DNA of 64,000 bases from Eulemur rufifrons. Lineage: Eukaryota; Chordata; Mammalia; Primates; Lemuridae. Positions within the stretch are counted from its first letter, which is position 1. Each line of letters starts with the position of its first letter. The stretch lies in the NCBI RefSeq assembly GCF_041146395.1, contig NC_090983.1, positions 66,471,501-66,535,500 on the forward strand, given 5' to 3'. The notes beneath the pieces were generated by a model. The model was not told the DNA's origin. It searched no databases and saw only the letters and a list, made by a program, of their open reading frames with translations. Shown piece by piece: positions 1 to 11,113 of the stretch. The translations under genes were made by a program, and so were the position numbers.

Positions 1-450
1 CTTACCACCAAATCTACTGTTATTAGCCATATAACTCTTTAGCCAATGCGATGATTGTAAAAGGATTTATCTTGGCTTTATTTTGTGTTTCCCTGATTAC
101 TAGTGTGGTTGGACATCTTTATATATGTGTGGTGGTCATTCTGGTTTCTTCTGTGAATGAATTGTCTGCTCATATTCTGTGCCCATTTTTCTTTGGAGGT
201 TTTCATTTTTGTCTTACTGATTTAAAGGAGTTTTTTATATGTGATAGATAATCCCTTGTTGGTTATATATGAATATATTGTCCTTTACTTCCAAACTTTC
301 CATGTCATTATGCTTTAGAAGTTTATTAGATAGACAACACATAAGTAGATTTTCAAAAATCTGTCTTTTATCTGCATTTAATACATTTACAAATATTGTA
401 ATTAGATATATTTTGACTCATTTCTTCTATCTTATTTTGGTTATAATTTT

Positions 451-452
<2 letters not shown>

Positions 453-481
<29 letters not shown>
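453..481. repeat. (AC)n microsatellite
   Basis: Uninterrupted CA/AC dinucleotide run of about 29 bases in AT-rich DNA. It is probably length-polymorphic. Confidence 0.95.
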
Positions 482-639
482 CACTTCTTTCTGACCTTTT
501 ATAGAATGATTTAGTTCTCTATAGACATCATTTCCTTCTGTTGCACTGGAAGTTATATATTCTATTTCTATTCTTTTAATAGTTACCCTTTCATTTTAAC
601 AAGCATATTTGACTTAACAAAATTTAAGGTTAATTAATA

Positions 640-2240
640 CCTATATCCTTCTCCTGCATAACATAAGGAATTTGGAACACTTTAACTCTAATTACTACTT
701 CACATTTTTCATATGAAGTAACTCTGTCTACCTTGTTTTCATGCCTCCCCCATTCGTCATTATGGTTACTGTTCTGTTTGAAGTTAATGATAATTTAAAT
801 TATCCATGTCTGCTGATTTTCTTGATTACCATTGCTTCTCAGATCTCCTTCCTTCCTTCTGGGTTTAATTTCTTTCTTTCTAAAGCACATTACATAATAG
901 TTCTTCAGCATGGGCCTTTGCCTGGAAACTGCCCTTGTTTTGCCCTGATTTTTGAGTGACTATTTAGCATGGTATAGAATTCTAGTTTGACAGTTAGTTT
1001 CCCTCAGCATTCATAGGTATTAGTTCATCATTGTCTGGTACCTATTGCTGCTGATGAAAAGTTTGCTTTCATCTACTTATATTTTAGTAAGTAATCTGTC
1101 TCTTCTTTCTGGTGGCTTTTAAATTTTCCCTTTGTATTCTGAAGTTCTACTAAAGTGTGTTTAGGTGACTTTTTAAAAATAAATTATTCTCAGAGATCCT
1201 TGTGCTTCCAAATTTATGAGAAAGCATGTCTGTCTCTTATCAATTCTAGAAAATTCTTACTATTTCTTTCTTGAATATGTTATCATCTTCTGGCACTCAT
1301 ATTAGATGTATGTTAGGCCCTCTCAGTCTCTTCTCTTAACTTCTCTTTCATATATTCTATGTGTTTCTCTGCTACAAAATGAGAAATTTTCTCATATTTT
1401 TCTTCTTCACTCAATCTGTAAGTGTGCTTAACCAGCTCTTTAGCCCATCTGTGGTAAACTGCAGTAAAGTCCTCAATTCTTCACTCCTCTCTGTATCTAC
1501 ACCCATATAACTAAGCAGTGCAATGTAATGCCCTCTCACCATAAATTGGGTGACCTAGACAGCCCTCTTGACCCTGGGCTTGGTCATGTCATTATTTTGG
1601 TCAAGAAAATGAGGCAGAAGTGACAGTGTGCAAGTTGTCCATGCCATTGTACCTCTACCATTGCCATAATAACATGCCCAGGCTAGTGTGCTGGAGGGTA
1701 AGAAACAGGTGGAACAGAGCACCGACACCCCCGGCACCCCAGCTGGGGCCAACCTAGATCATCCCACAGCCAGCTGAGCCCCCAGGAGTGAGCGAGCCCA
1801 GCCCAGATCAGCAAGGTCACCTAGCCAGCCCCAGATTTTGTCTATTTAATCATTTTAAACATATTTTATAACTTCTTTTAGATTGTTTAATTATCTCAAG
1901 TTCTTCAGAGGGGGCGTGGCTAATCTTCTTGCTTGTTATATTGGATTTCTATTATTAGAGATTGTTTTCCTCATTTTATTTGTAATTTTTATTTTTGAGC
2001 CCCTATTTGTTTTTCCATGGGAATCCATGGGAAACCCACACATCGGTTTAGGAAAATGTTCCTAGGTGGCAGTTTTATATTTGCTTCTTCCAGAGGCCCA
2101 TAGTATATCCCTAGTCTAGGACCAGTTTTATCTTGAGGATTTTAGCACCACGTAGGTAGCATAAGTTGTCATTTTACAACTTGTGGTAGTTTATTTCAAC
2201 TTCTCACTAGCGACTGTTTTCCACTCACATTTGCTAACAA
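640..2240 (-). mobile_element. Ancient L1 (L1M-type) 3' end, antisense, interrupted
   Basis: The + strand carries T-rich wording typical of the reverse complement of old mammalian L1 3' regions. Examples are a segment on growth of a 'ggtggcttttaaattttccc' type near 1110-1135, a 'tgttaggccctctcagtctc' segment near 1311-1330, and 'gcttcttccagaggccca' near 2083. The homology seems to resume after a GC-richer block at about 1525-1845, which suggests a later insertion. No open ORF remains. Ends are approximate and the subfamily is not assigned. Confidence 0.5.
1525..1845. repeat. GC-richer block, possible LTR or other insertion inside the old L1
   Basis: This block, with repeated 'cccag', 'agccca' and 'gagc' words, differs in composition from the AT-rich L1-like sequence on both sides. 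It resembles the GC-rich part of a MaLR-type LTR, but I see no clear TG...CA ends or target duplication. The identity is a guess; the compositional break is what I see. Confidence 0.3.
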
Positions 2241-3540
2241 AGACAAACTTTCTTTATATTTTAAGACTGTTCACTGGGATGTTAATGCTCTTTGACTAAA
2301 GGCACAGAATTTCCAAGGTCCTACCTTAATGCAGGGGTTTCAAGATCAACCGCCGCCTCCTGCAGGCACAAAACCCCAGCACCATGGCATGAGGGCCTAT
2401 TCCAAGTTTGATCCTCTCTGGGCCACAGTGGCATCAGCTCATGAGCCTATATTCTTCATTTCTGAAACTTGGGTTTATCTCTTTCGTTCCTTAAAGCTCA
2501 CTCATGCTAACCTTTACACGATACTTCTGCGTCTGTTAGGAAAGTTGTCCACGGGGCTCAGTGTGCCATGTTGCTGGAGCGTGCTTTGTTCAATAAGCAA
2601 AACTAACACTGCAAAAAGTTAGAAAGGGAATTTTCGAACTGACCTGGTCCTCAGGCAAAAGAGTAACCTGGCTCAGTACAAAGAATATGGTCCAGGGCAC
2701 AAGCTTTTCTTTAAAATAGACTTGATTTTCGCTAAGCATTAAAAATATCTTCTACCTTTGTTAAGCAATAAATAAGTCGTGTTTGGACCTATGATTCTGT
2801 TTTTCCAAAATCAGCATTTCATACGTTCTGCTATATTCTGTAATTCGATTTATGGGAATGTATCCATCCCTTCATTTTTCTGGCAACACTTGATCCTTAT
2901 AACTCATTTAAGGTGTAACAACACTGCACATCAACATTTAGAACAGTATACAGGATATGACACACTACATTTTTTAACATTAAACTTTATTTTGAAATAA
3001 ATGCCTTTAAATGAATACTTTTAAATTGCTACGACATATGGTTTTCTGGATACCTTTCCTGTCCTCTCTCCAGAGGCTGCTGGGTGAGAGAAAGGTCAGG
3101 AGAACAGGGAATGGAGATGTTCCACGCTAATTCTAATCCCCTCCTGCTCTGCCTTAATCCCTTCTCCATTCCCACGCTAATGAGGCCACAGTCTGGTGGA
3201 CACAGTGCAGAGGCTGGCTTTTTGGTAAAAGTCTTAATTCTGTTTCAAGACAAAAAGAAAAATATTTCCAAAGTTTGGCCAGTTTAGATTTGAGCTGAGC
3301 TAGCTAGGAAAGATAACGATGGCCTTAATAAGCTTGAAGGGAGTAGAGCATCATGATTTATAAAAATAGGCCAACAATATACCAAATGATGCATTGTTCT
3401 CTAGTGTAATCAGCGTGTGGATAAATGGAAAGTAATTGTCTTCAGAGAAAAGCCATTCTCCTGGCTCTGGAAGCAGTAACAAACAGTAAGCACAATTCTG
3501 TCACAGAATATAGATGCTGTTTTGTTTCAAAATGGTAGAC
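2241..3540. other. No recognisable gene or repeat
   Basis: AT-rich sequence without a long ORF or a repeat I recognise. Open frames are under 100 codons and have no domain signature. Confidence 0.5.
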
Positions 3541-3549
3541 TAACAAATT

Positions 3550-3800
3550 GCACCTAAAGAAGCAATGTGGTATACTGGAAAGATAATTCTTTTAAAACCA
3601 AATGGACTCATGTATCATTGGGCAAGCGAGCTCATAATCTTTCCAAACTTTAGTTTTTGGGTTTTTTTTTTTTTCCTTGTAAAGTAGAAATAATAGTAAT
3701 TACAGTGCAGGAGTGCTGGGAAGATAAAATGAGAAAATATATATTAAATACCTGGTTTATAAGCACTTAATAAAGGATGGCAATTATTATCTTAATACCA
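3550..3800 (+). repeat. MIR SINE, sense
   Basis: Follows the MIR order: 'aatgtggtatactgg' head, 'ttgggcaagcgagctca' core, a 'tttccaaactttagttt' segment, 'aatgagaaaatatat' and an 'agcacttaataaa' tail. A T-rich expansion at about 3661-3675 interrupts it. MIRs are ancient tRNA-derived mammalian SINEs. Confidence 0.7.
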
Positions 3801-4439
3801 TTTGTTATCTTTTTTTTAAAATTATGGAACATGCAAATAAAGAAAGGTGAAATGGTCTGTGGTTCATGGAACCCAAATCTCTTAATCAAATAAGAGGGCT
3901 CTGAAAGGGAGATTGCAGGAGAGCCAAGGGGCTAAAACCAGGATGTTTACGTGGCTTTACGGACCTGAGCAAGGCTCTGCCCCAGACAGACTTCAAACAC
4001 AGAAGGTGATTACACCAAATGGCCTAGATGTCTCTGTGCAAACAGTGCCCGGCAGACAGGAAAGTGATTCCCATGATGCCTCTCTCCGAATACAGCTCAC
4101 TTTCCATTTATTCACACTGATTAAGTAGAACAAGGCTGAATGAGGCAGCATGGGACTCACCTCTGTCTCGACTCTGACTCACCCTAACTCATTCAGCATT
4201 ACTCTGCTAGAAACGCACTCATTGTTGGAGAGCAGCCTCAGTGGCAGGTCAGGGAGAAAATACCAGAAAAGGCTTTTAAAAACTTTTTCTTAAAATATAT
4301 GTGGGAGAAATATATGAGTAGGGAAAATAATTGAATGAAAGGTAATAGGTTCAGCATGATTTAATCACCATTTTATTTGTCTGGTTCCCCTAAATTTGTC
4401 CAGTGACCATAGGTGCTTTGACGATAGATGCTTTGTGTC

Positions 4440-4570
4440 TGTGATCTTGTTTCCTACACTAGATTCCAGATATTTCCATTTTACAGTAATGTTAGTCCAT
4501 TTGCTCTAGGTCCCCCAGGAGGTGAATAATCCATATCTCTCTGATCCTAAATTCCATGCTCTTTCCTTAA
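4440..4570 (-). repeat. MIR-like fragment, antisense
   Basis: Reads like the reverse MIR core: 'tttccattttacagtaatg' then 'aggtcccccaggaggtgaat' and 'gatcctaaattccatgctctttcc'. Diverged, with approximate ends. Confidence 0.45.
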
Positions 4571-4682
4571 CCCCTGCTCTCTCTACCTGAGAAGTATATC
4601 TAAGTTCATATTTTTTATAATTTGATTATCTTTTGGGACCATATATAAAGAGTTGCTTAATTAACATTTTGGGTGAATAATG

Positions 4683-4870
4683 CCAGTGTAACAGAGAGGA
4701 AAGAACATCGGATTGGGAGTCAGGATGCTAGGGTATGGTCCCAGCTCCATAATAAATTGGCTGTGAGATCATAAGGAAACCATTTAACTTTTCTTATTCT
4801 CAGTTATCTATTACATGAGGATGGATAATTAAGACTTCTCTCAATTCAAGAGGCTTGAATATATATAGTA
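4683..4870 (+). repeat. MIR SINE, sense
   Basis: MIR-like order: 'aaagaacatcggattgggag', 'gtcccagctccataa', 'ggctgtgagatcataagg', 'aaccatttaacttttct' and 'ctcagttatctattacatg'. Highly diverged but in the right order. Confidence 0.65.
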
Positions 4871-5214
4871 AGGCATGTTCAATTTCTGGGTAGGGACATG
4901 TAAAGATGGCTTGTCTGGAACGGGTAGAGATGTTCTATCTGAATGATACCAACTTAAATGGAAAAGCTGTTGAGCACTCCAAGGTAGTTCTGCTGGGTCC
5001 CTTCATGAACAGAATCCACACAATAATTTGAACAGGGTAAAGTTTAATATAAAGAGTTGTTAACTATGAGAAAAGATTAGAGTAATGAGATTGGCTAGTA
5101 TGAAGTGAAGAGAATGCTAAGTAATATAAAACTAACAGACATAAGCGTCAGCCACTACCCCTAGAGCTGAGACAGAGAATCTAAGAAAAAGCTGCCTGCA
5201 CTCAAAGTTGAGAT

Positions 5215-5508
5215 CCAGACCTTTCTTGGTGGGGCCTTTGGGAGGTGATTAGGTCATGAGGATGGAGCCCTCATGATTGGGATTAATGCCCTTATGTTAA
5301 TAAAAAGGACCCTAGACAGTTCTCCATGCAAGGATACAATGAAAAGTCACCAGTGTGCAACTAGAAGAGAGCCCTCACCTGAACCTGACCATGCTGGTAC
5401 CCTGAACTCAGACTTTTAGCCTCCAGAACTATGAGAAATAAATTTCTGTTGTTTATAAGCCACCCAGTCTTTGGCACTTTGTTATAGTAGCCTGAATAGA
5501 TTAAGACA
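5215..5508 (+). mobile_element. MaLR-type LTR fragment (MLT1/MST-like), sense
   Basis: Contains the hallmark 3' half of a MaLR LTR: 'ggggcctttgggaggtgatt', 'cctccagaactatgagaaat', the poly(A)-signal region 'aaataaatttctgttgttta', 'agccacccagtctttgg' and the end 'gaatagattaagaca' at 5508. The 5' part is missing. MaLRs are non-autonomous ERV3/ERVL-related fossils; no gene is encoded. Confidence 0.75.
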
Positions 5509-5659
5509 TTGTTGGAAGGCATGGTTGTGGCTCATGCAATGGCAGAGAAGTCACTGTGGTGCCATGCTAATGGAACCTGCTGAAAATCCTCCCTCTAGGG
5601 TGTCAGGGAGAGCTGTTCAGAGGGAGGTGTTTCACTAGAGAGATTCTGCTGCCAAATAC

Positions 5660-5910
5660 GAGGAAAGATGCTGGCCATGGTACACTGTAGGAGCCAGGCA
5701 CTAGAGAAGCTGTGTGTACTGCAAGAGCTGGATGCTTAAGAAGTCATCCATGCTGTAGGAGCTGGGTGCTGAAGAAGCTTCACACTCTGCATAAGCTGGA
5801 CACTGGAGAACCTGTGTGCCCTACAGGAGCAAAATGCTTGAGGTGTCACCTGCACTTCAGGAGCGGGACACTGGAGAAGCTGCCCATGCTGCGGGAGCCT
5901 GCCTAATGAG
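5660..5910. repeat. Degenerate minisatellite, unit about 34 bp, roughly 7 units
   Basis: Successive diverged units share the pattern 'ctg(t/c)aggagctgg(a/g)', then '(t)gct(g/t)(a)agaagct' and a short spacer. Unit starts lie near 5677, 5717, 5752, 5785, 5818, 5852 and 5886. The array may belong to an old retroelement, because its flanks (5515-5660 and 5911-6070) also look repeat-derived. Open frames across it come from the repeat periodicity, not from coding selection. Confidence 0.6.
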
Positions 5911-6104
5911 CTCACTGGAATCAGGAAGCAAACTCCTTCTTTTGCAATTTCTCTCCAGCACACTCTACTGGCATGGTTTAACCTGTGTCAGCTGGCAAAA
6001 GAAAATAATCTAAAGGGCCCAGCTCCATTTTCATAGAACAAGCAAAAAGGATAATTTGGGTGCTGAGAAGCATTAAATCAGTAACTTGCACAGATAGACA
6101 TCAA

Positions 6105-6336
6105 GAGCAGTTTCACAACCTACCTGGGCAATGTAATGAGACCCTTTCTCTAAAAAAAAAAATTCAAAAGTTAGCTGGGTGCAGTGGCACATGCTTGTAG
6201 TCCCAGCTACTAGGGAGGCTGAGGCAGGAGGATCACTTGAGCCCAGGAGTTGGAGTGAGCTATGATCATGCCACTGCACTCCAGCCTGGGTGACAGAGTG
6301 AGACCTATACCTAAAAACAAAAACAAAAACAAAACA
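6105..6336 (+). mobile_element. Alu SINE, 5'-truncated, sense
   Basis: Starts near the end of the left arm ('cctgggcaatgtaatgagac'), continues through the A-rich linker and an essentially complete right arm ('gtagtcccagctactaggga', 'actgcactccagcctgggtg'), and ends in an (A4-5C)n tail. The left arm is truncated. Its wording suits an old Alu (J/FRAM-like). Confidence 0.85.
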
Positions 6337-7974
6337 GTTTTCCAAAAGATATGAGTTCATAGAATGTGTCTGATTGTACCTTAGCAATCATTCATTCCAG
6401 AGGCAGCCAGCCCAAGGCCTGCAGATTAAACTCAGGTCCTGTGGAAAGCAAAGAGTTTTAAAATTTTAAATGTGACTGCATTAAGGAAGGTAAATGTTCT
6501 AGTTTACCACAGTCCTGAGTGAATCCCAATTATCTTACCTCAACAGGCAAGCTTCACACAAATACATGCCAGGCCCCTGCAAGAATTTGAGTTTGTGATC
6601 CTTGACCTTCTGTCCACTTCATTTTAGGATAGGGCTATGGAATCTGGTATTTCAAATTTTCTTTGGGGTTGAAAATCACTGGTTAAGAGAACCCTGCAGA
6701 AGCCAAGGAAACACCTTGGATTTGGAGACAGAAAATCTTGTTTCTAGTTCCTTCTCTGCACTGTGTGAAGACAACTGGCTACCTCTGGCCCTATTCCCTA
6801 TCTCTTTCACAGTCGAACAAAACACAGGGTGTGGGGGAAGCCAATAAATAAACTCACCGTTAGTGTGATTTCTCTGAAACATTTGCTTTGAATCTGGGCT
6901 GTGTGTATTGTATAGACTTTGCTCATTTACATAACATCAGGAGATCACTGGAAGAAACGTGTTCAGGTAATCCTCGGAGGCAGGACAATAACCAGGAATT
7001 TACCAAGCCTTGTTTCGCCTTGGGTTAACTACTCTGATGCTAAGTATGCCCTAATGCAAAATCCCATTGAAAATCTCTTAAAACAAAACCAGCACTTCAC
7101 AATCTGTAATTACTGTGACAAAAACAATTTAATTGATTCCTCTGTTCTCTCCTCTCTTGCATTTTCAAAGCCATTACTTTCCGTCTGATGAGGTTGTAGA
7201 GATTTCTATCGCTTCACCAAAATGGGAAATCTATGCTATTTTCATTAAGTAACTAAATATTAGGCCATTTCCAATTCTCCAATAATTTCACATTCTTGGC
7301 AAAGTGAGAAAGAAAATTTGATATCAAAGTTTTTGCAGGATTGCTGATTATCATGATAGGAGCAATGCCTTAGTAATGCAGAATAATTCCTGCTTTGTGA
7401 TAAGCTGTTATACATATGACTTCATTTGAAATAAATCTTTAGAAATTTTATTTGCTAGCCCCTTCTATTTTCTAAGAAGACTAATTCAAGATGTATTGCC
7501 ACTTAAGGATGCTAAGGTGAAAAATAATTTGAAAGCATTTCAGCTCGTTCCAAATAGAAACCTATGCCTAATCATTTTATTTAAAAATAAAAGAGATCTC
7601 CAGAAGGTGAGAACTGATGAAATTTTAGGTAAATAAATGAGTTTCAGAAAATATTCTAGGTCACAATATTTGTAATCCGTAAAAAATGAGCATTGTGAAA
7701 ACTTGGAATCTGGGACTCAAGGCATGTGGGTTTTCATACCTTCTCTGCCAGCACTAGGCCATTGTTCAAATTCTCAAAGTTTGTTTTTTCAATCCATGAT
7801 GCAGGCGGGATTCCCTGTTTCTTCACAACCTTTGCCCCTCCCCATCCCCACAAAGCAGTAAAGAAGAAGTCTCTATATCCTTCATCACCTTTGTCCTTCT
7901 CTGTCTTCATCTCCCATAGGAATGGAGTTTTGTTTGCTTTTAAACATCAGGTTATACTATAAGATATAATCCTG
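6337..7974. other. No recognisable gene or repeat
   Basis: Single-copy-looking sequence. Short frames at 6602-6847, 6919-7188 and 7726-7962 have no recognisable domain, and nothing marks them as exons. Confidence 0.5.
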
Positions 7975-8110
7975 ATTCTTTCATTCATTCAAGAGTATTT
8001 GAGTACCTGCCTTCTGTCAGTCACTGCTCTGTGTAGCAAGAATACTGCAGTGAATCAAGCAGAGGGTTCCTGCTCTCACATGGCCTGTATTCTAAAGGGG
8101 GAGATGGGAA
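7975..8110 (-). repeat. L2 LINE 3' end, antisense
   Basis: Reverse L2 3' terminus: 'ttcattcattcaagagtatt', 'gagtacctgccttctgtcag', 'cactgctctgtgtagcaaga' and 'gttcctgctctcacatggcc'. These correspond to the complement of the classic L2 'aataaatatttgttgaatga' end. Confidence 0.7.
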
Positions 8111-8999
8111 GTTAGCTCATCAGGGAATCGCAGAGTTTGTCGGGTGGTAAGTGCTCTGGGGGAAAATCAGGCAGGGAAAGAGGATGCGTGAGGGACGTGG
8201 GTCTGCATGGAAAGATCAGGACTGGCTCTCCAGAAATGGCTCTTCAGAAAAATATGTAAATTATTCAAGAAAAGGCTATGCTTATATTGCAAGTATTCCC
8301 CCCACGGCTGCTAAAATCAGATCGAAAGGGATGATTGTGAAACTATTTCTTGGCTTGAGGAAGGAGGAGAAGAACAGAACCTGGGGAGGAGCAGATTGGG
8401 ACCTTCCTAGCAATGGATTGAATGCTTGAAACACACCAGGGGCTCAACAAATGCGTGTGAATCTGAGCATAGTCATGCTTCTAACCTCACATAAATCGAG
8501 TTCTTGGAGCAATCTTGTCAGGAACGCTATCTGCAATGCCTGTGTGACGGATCTCCCTATCTCTGCTCTCATCCGTCAGATAGTTCTCTGAAGGGAAAAG
8601 AACTGCTGTTATCTCTGAGGAGGAGGACAGAGTGTTTTATAAGACAAGTCCCAACCACATGAGAAAGGAGGGAACGCCTGCCCTCCCAGAACCAAGGGAT
8701 TGTGGATGAAGAAGAACGTTGTGGAGTTTCCTTGTTGCATCCTGTTCTAAGGTCAAATCCTGGGGCAGGGTGCACTGTGCTGGGCAGGAAACAGCTGATA
8801 GCTATGGAAGAATCTGGAGCATGAGACTAATAGCATGTTTCCTCTACTCTGCCTGAGGAAAGCTACGTATCCCTGGTTGAAAACCTTGCCTGTGGACACA
8901 TGTCCCGGGAGCAATATTGTAGAAGTTGAGGGAAGCAGCCAGAGAGAAGATCCTGAGGTAGAATTCCAGGTTGCCCAAGGCTATTCAGGGTGTCTAGAG
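8111..8999. other. No recognisable gene; possibly more diverged L2 at its start
   Basis: The first 150 bases may continue the antisense L2. The remainder is unassigned. Short open frames (for example 8151-8429) show no domain. Confidence 0.4.
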
Positions 9000-9213
9000 C
9001 TGCACTGTCCAATATGGTAGCCACTAGACACACTGGCTACTTAAATTAAAATTCAAAGCAATCAAATTAAATAAAATTTAAAATTTGGTTCCTTAGTTAC
9101 AGTAGCCACATTTTAAGTGCTCAATAGCTGTGTGTGGCTGATGGCTACTGTATTGGACAGCACACATATAGAACATTTCCATCATCACTCACAGAATGTT
9201 CTATTGGACAGCA
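9000..9213. mobile_element. hAT-type MITE with imperfect terminal inverted repeats
   Basis: Begins 'tgcactgtccaatatgg' and ends 'ctattggacagcagtg', an imperfect terminal inverted-repeat pair. The interior is also inversely repetitive: 'ggtagccactagacacactg' opposes 'gctgatggctactgtattgg'. This is a recognisable non-autonomous mammalian hAT-Charlie group element. It encodes no transposase. Confidence 0.75.
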
Positions 9214-9425
9214 GTGGGCAGCAAACTTTCCCTGTAAAGGGCTTGATAGAAAATATTTTTGGCTTTGTAGACAAGAAATTCTCTGTTACAACTATTCAAT
9301 ACTATTGTTGTAGTATGAAGGCAGCCATAGTCCATATGTAAATGAACAGGCATGGCCATGTTCCAATAAAGCTTTATTTACAAAAATGAGCTTTGGGTTG
9401 AAGGCCACAGTGTGCCCATCCTTGG
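9212..9425 (+). mobile_element. Second hAT-type MITE, sense, abutting the first
   Basis: Follows the order 'ctttccctgtaaagggcttg', 'aaaatatttttggctttgta', 'gaaggcagccatagtc', 'catggccatgttccaataaa' and 'gctttatttacaaaaatgag'. This matches a common mammalian non-autonomous DNA transposon. Another copy lies in the opposite orientation at 18922-19147. Confidence 0.75.
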
Positions 9426-10717
9426 GATAGAGGATCCAAAAGTTCCCGCATGCCTCAGTGAAGGGACAGGAGCCACTGAAGGAATCGGTGACTAGTGGAG
9501 GCCCAGGCTAGGGCCAGATTACCTGATCTGCGCAGCCAAAGGTGATACAGGTCTAAGTGCAATCAGCACACACAGGCCAAGGGCCAGACTTCGCATTGTG
9601 GGTCAGCACACCAACTCGCACACACAGACTCAAGGCCATCCTGAGAATGAGCAAAACCACCAAGCCCAAATGAACCAAGTGATCTAAAAGAGGCTGTTTC
9701 AGTAGAAGAGAGTGATGCTGTCTGTTGGCAAATGTAGGTACCCACTGCCCCAAAGCCACCTTTCCCCATACCCTCAACCCTTTGGGGGTGTGGGAGCTCA
9801 GGTGGAAGTTTAGATCCATTAGAAAAATGGTATAAGAAGCAGGCCTAAATGCCTAATGAGAGGAAAAGGTAGAGAGAAAGAGAAAGCCATCTTGGGACGA
9901 GAACTAAGGAAAGTGAAGTGTGGCTGCTCCAGAGCTCTGTGTACCTGACACTGTACTTAGGACATAACAAATGTATTATCTAATCGCCCCCCACCCCCAA
10001 TAATCTGTATTCTGTATACAGCCTCCCTAGGACAAAATTATGTTTACCCTTTTGCCCAAGATGGCCAAATTCAGTCACTTAAACCTATCTTTGTGCCAGC
10101 GAGGTTGGTCATTCCTGGCTGTGAAGATATGACATAGGACATATGTTAAAATGTGACTCCACATGGAACAACACTCAGAAGAAGCTCAAAAAGTTCAATG
10201 ATCCAGTTAAAAGACAATGGCGCAGCTCAATGACAGAATGGATGGACAGCCAGTCATCCTAACCATCAATTCAAATGGTTATGCAACTGAAATGCTAATT
10301 GGCATTAATGTTCAATGTGAAGCCAGCTAAGACACCAGATTGATTACCTGATGGTCAAGTTTACTAGATGGCTAGAGTCAGGCAGCAAAGTCTGTAAGTG
10401 CAGAGATCCCCTACCATATGTGTTCCCATCATGCTTGGATTTTTTGAAGATATCTATAATCTCACAGACTATGAAGTCACAATCAACTAGATGGTTGTTC
10501 TTTGGGAGTGGGACAGGGAATGGAATGTGAACATCTTTAATCAATTATTGAAGACTTCCTCAAGGACTGATAATCAGTAGCTTAATAACAGAGCCCTTTG
10601 CTTTGATACCTCCCAACTGACTCTGTGCCTGTCCTCTTTGTATCCCTGTACTCATCTCTCTTCCCCTTAACCACTCTAATCTCCAACCATGAAATCTTTG
10701 CTTGGCCTGGACAATTT
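9426..10717. other. No recognisable gene; possible MIR trace near 9940-10020
   Basis: The segment 'acactgtacttaggacataa' near 9949 could be a reverse MIR/L2 remnant. The rest (10021-10717) is unassigned. The immediate flank of the young L1 may be older L1 sequence. Confidence 0.4.
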
Positions 10718-10730
10718 CCTTCCTCCCTTT

Positions 10731-10733
<3 letters not shown>
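10718..10733. repeat. Target-site duplication, left copy, of the L1 insertion
   Basis: The 16-bp word 'ccttcctccctttttc' is identical to 13671-13686. It directly precedes a T27 run, the complement of the L1 poly(A) tail. Confidence 0.95.
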
Positions 10734-10760
<27 letters not shown>

Positions 10761-10761
<1 letters not shown>

Positions 10762-11113
10762 TTATATATATATATTTTTTCAATTTAGTTTTACAGAATC
10801 AAAGAGTCTAACAGTATATCTTGTTAGATACAGTATGTCCTCATAATGTATACATTATTTCTTGTACAATGATATGAAATAATATGGGAAATATTCATGA
10901 TAAATTATTAAGTGAACAGTGCAAGTTAAAAACAATAGTTTCATATTTTTTTCCCCACCCCCCCTTTCCCGAGTCAGCACCTTCAAGTGTTACCACTCCC
11001 CAAACGGTGTGGAATGCACTCGTCGTGTAGGCATACCCCCATCCCCTCCCCCACCCCCCACCTCAGTCTGATGTCCAATTGGTGTCATTCCCAGATTTGT
11101 ATTTAGGTGATGA
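10761..11113 (-). other. L1 3' UTR with G-rich tracts
   Basis: Lies between the ORF2 stop and the poly(A) tail on the - strand. It holds an AATAAA-like signal abutting the tail (complement at about 10758-10763). Two C-rich stretches on + are G-rich on the transcript strand: 10953-10970 and 11036-11059. A G-rich polypurine tract is typical of mammalian L1 3' UTRs. Confidence 0.85.
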
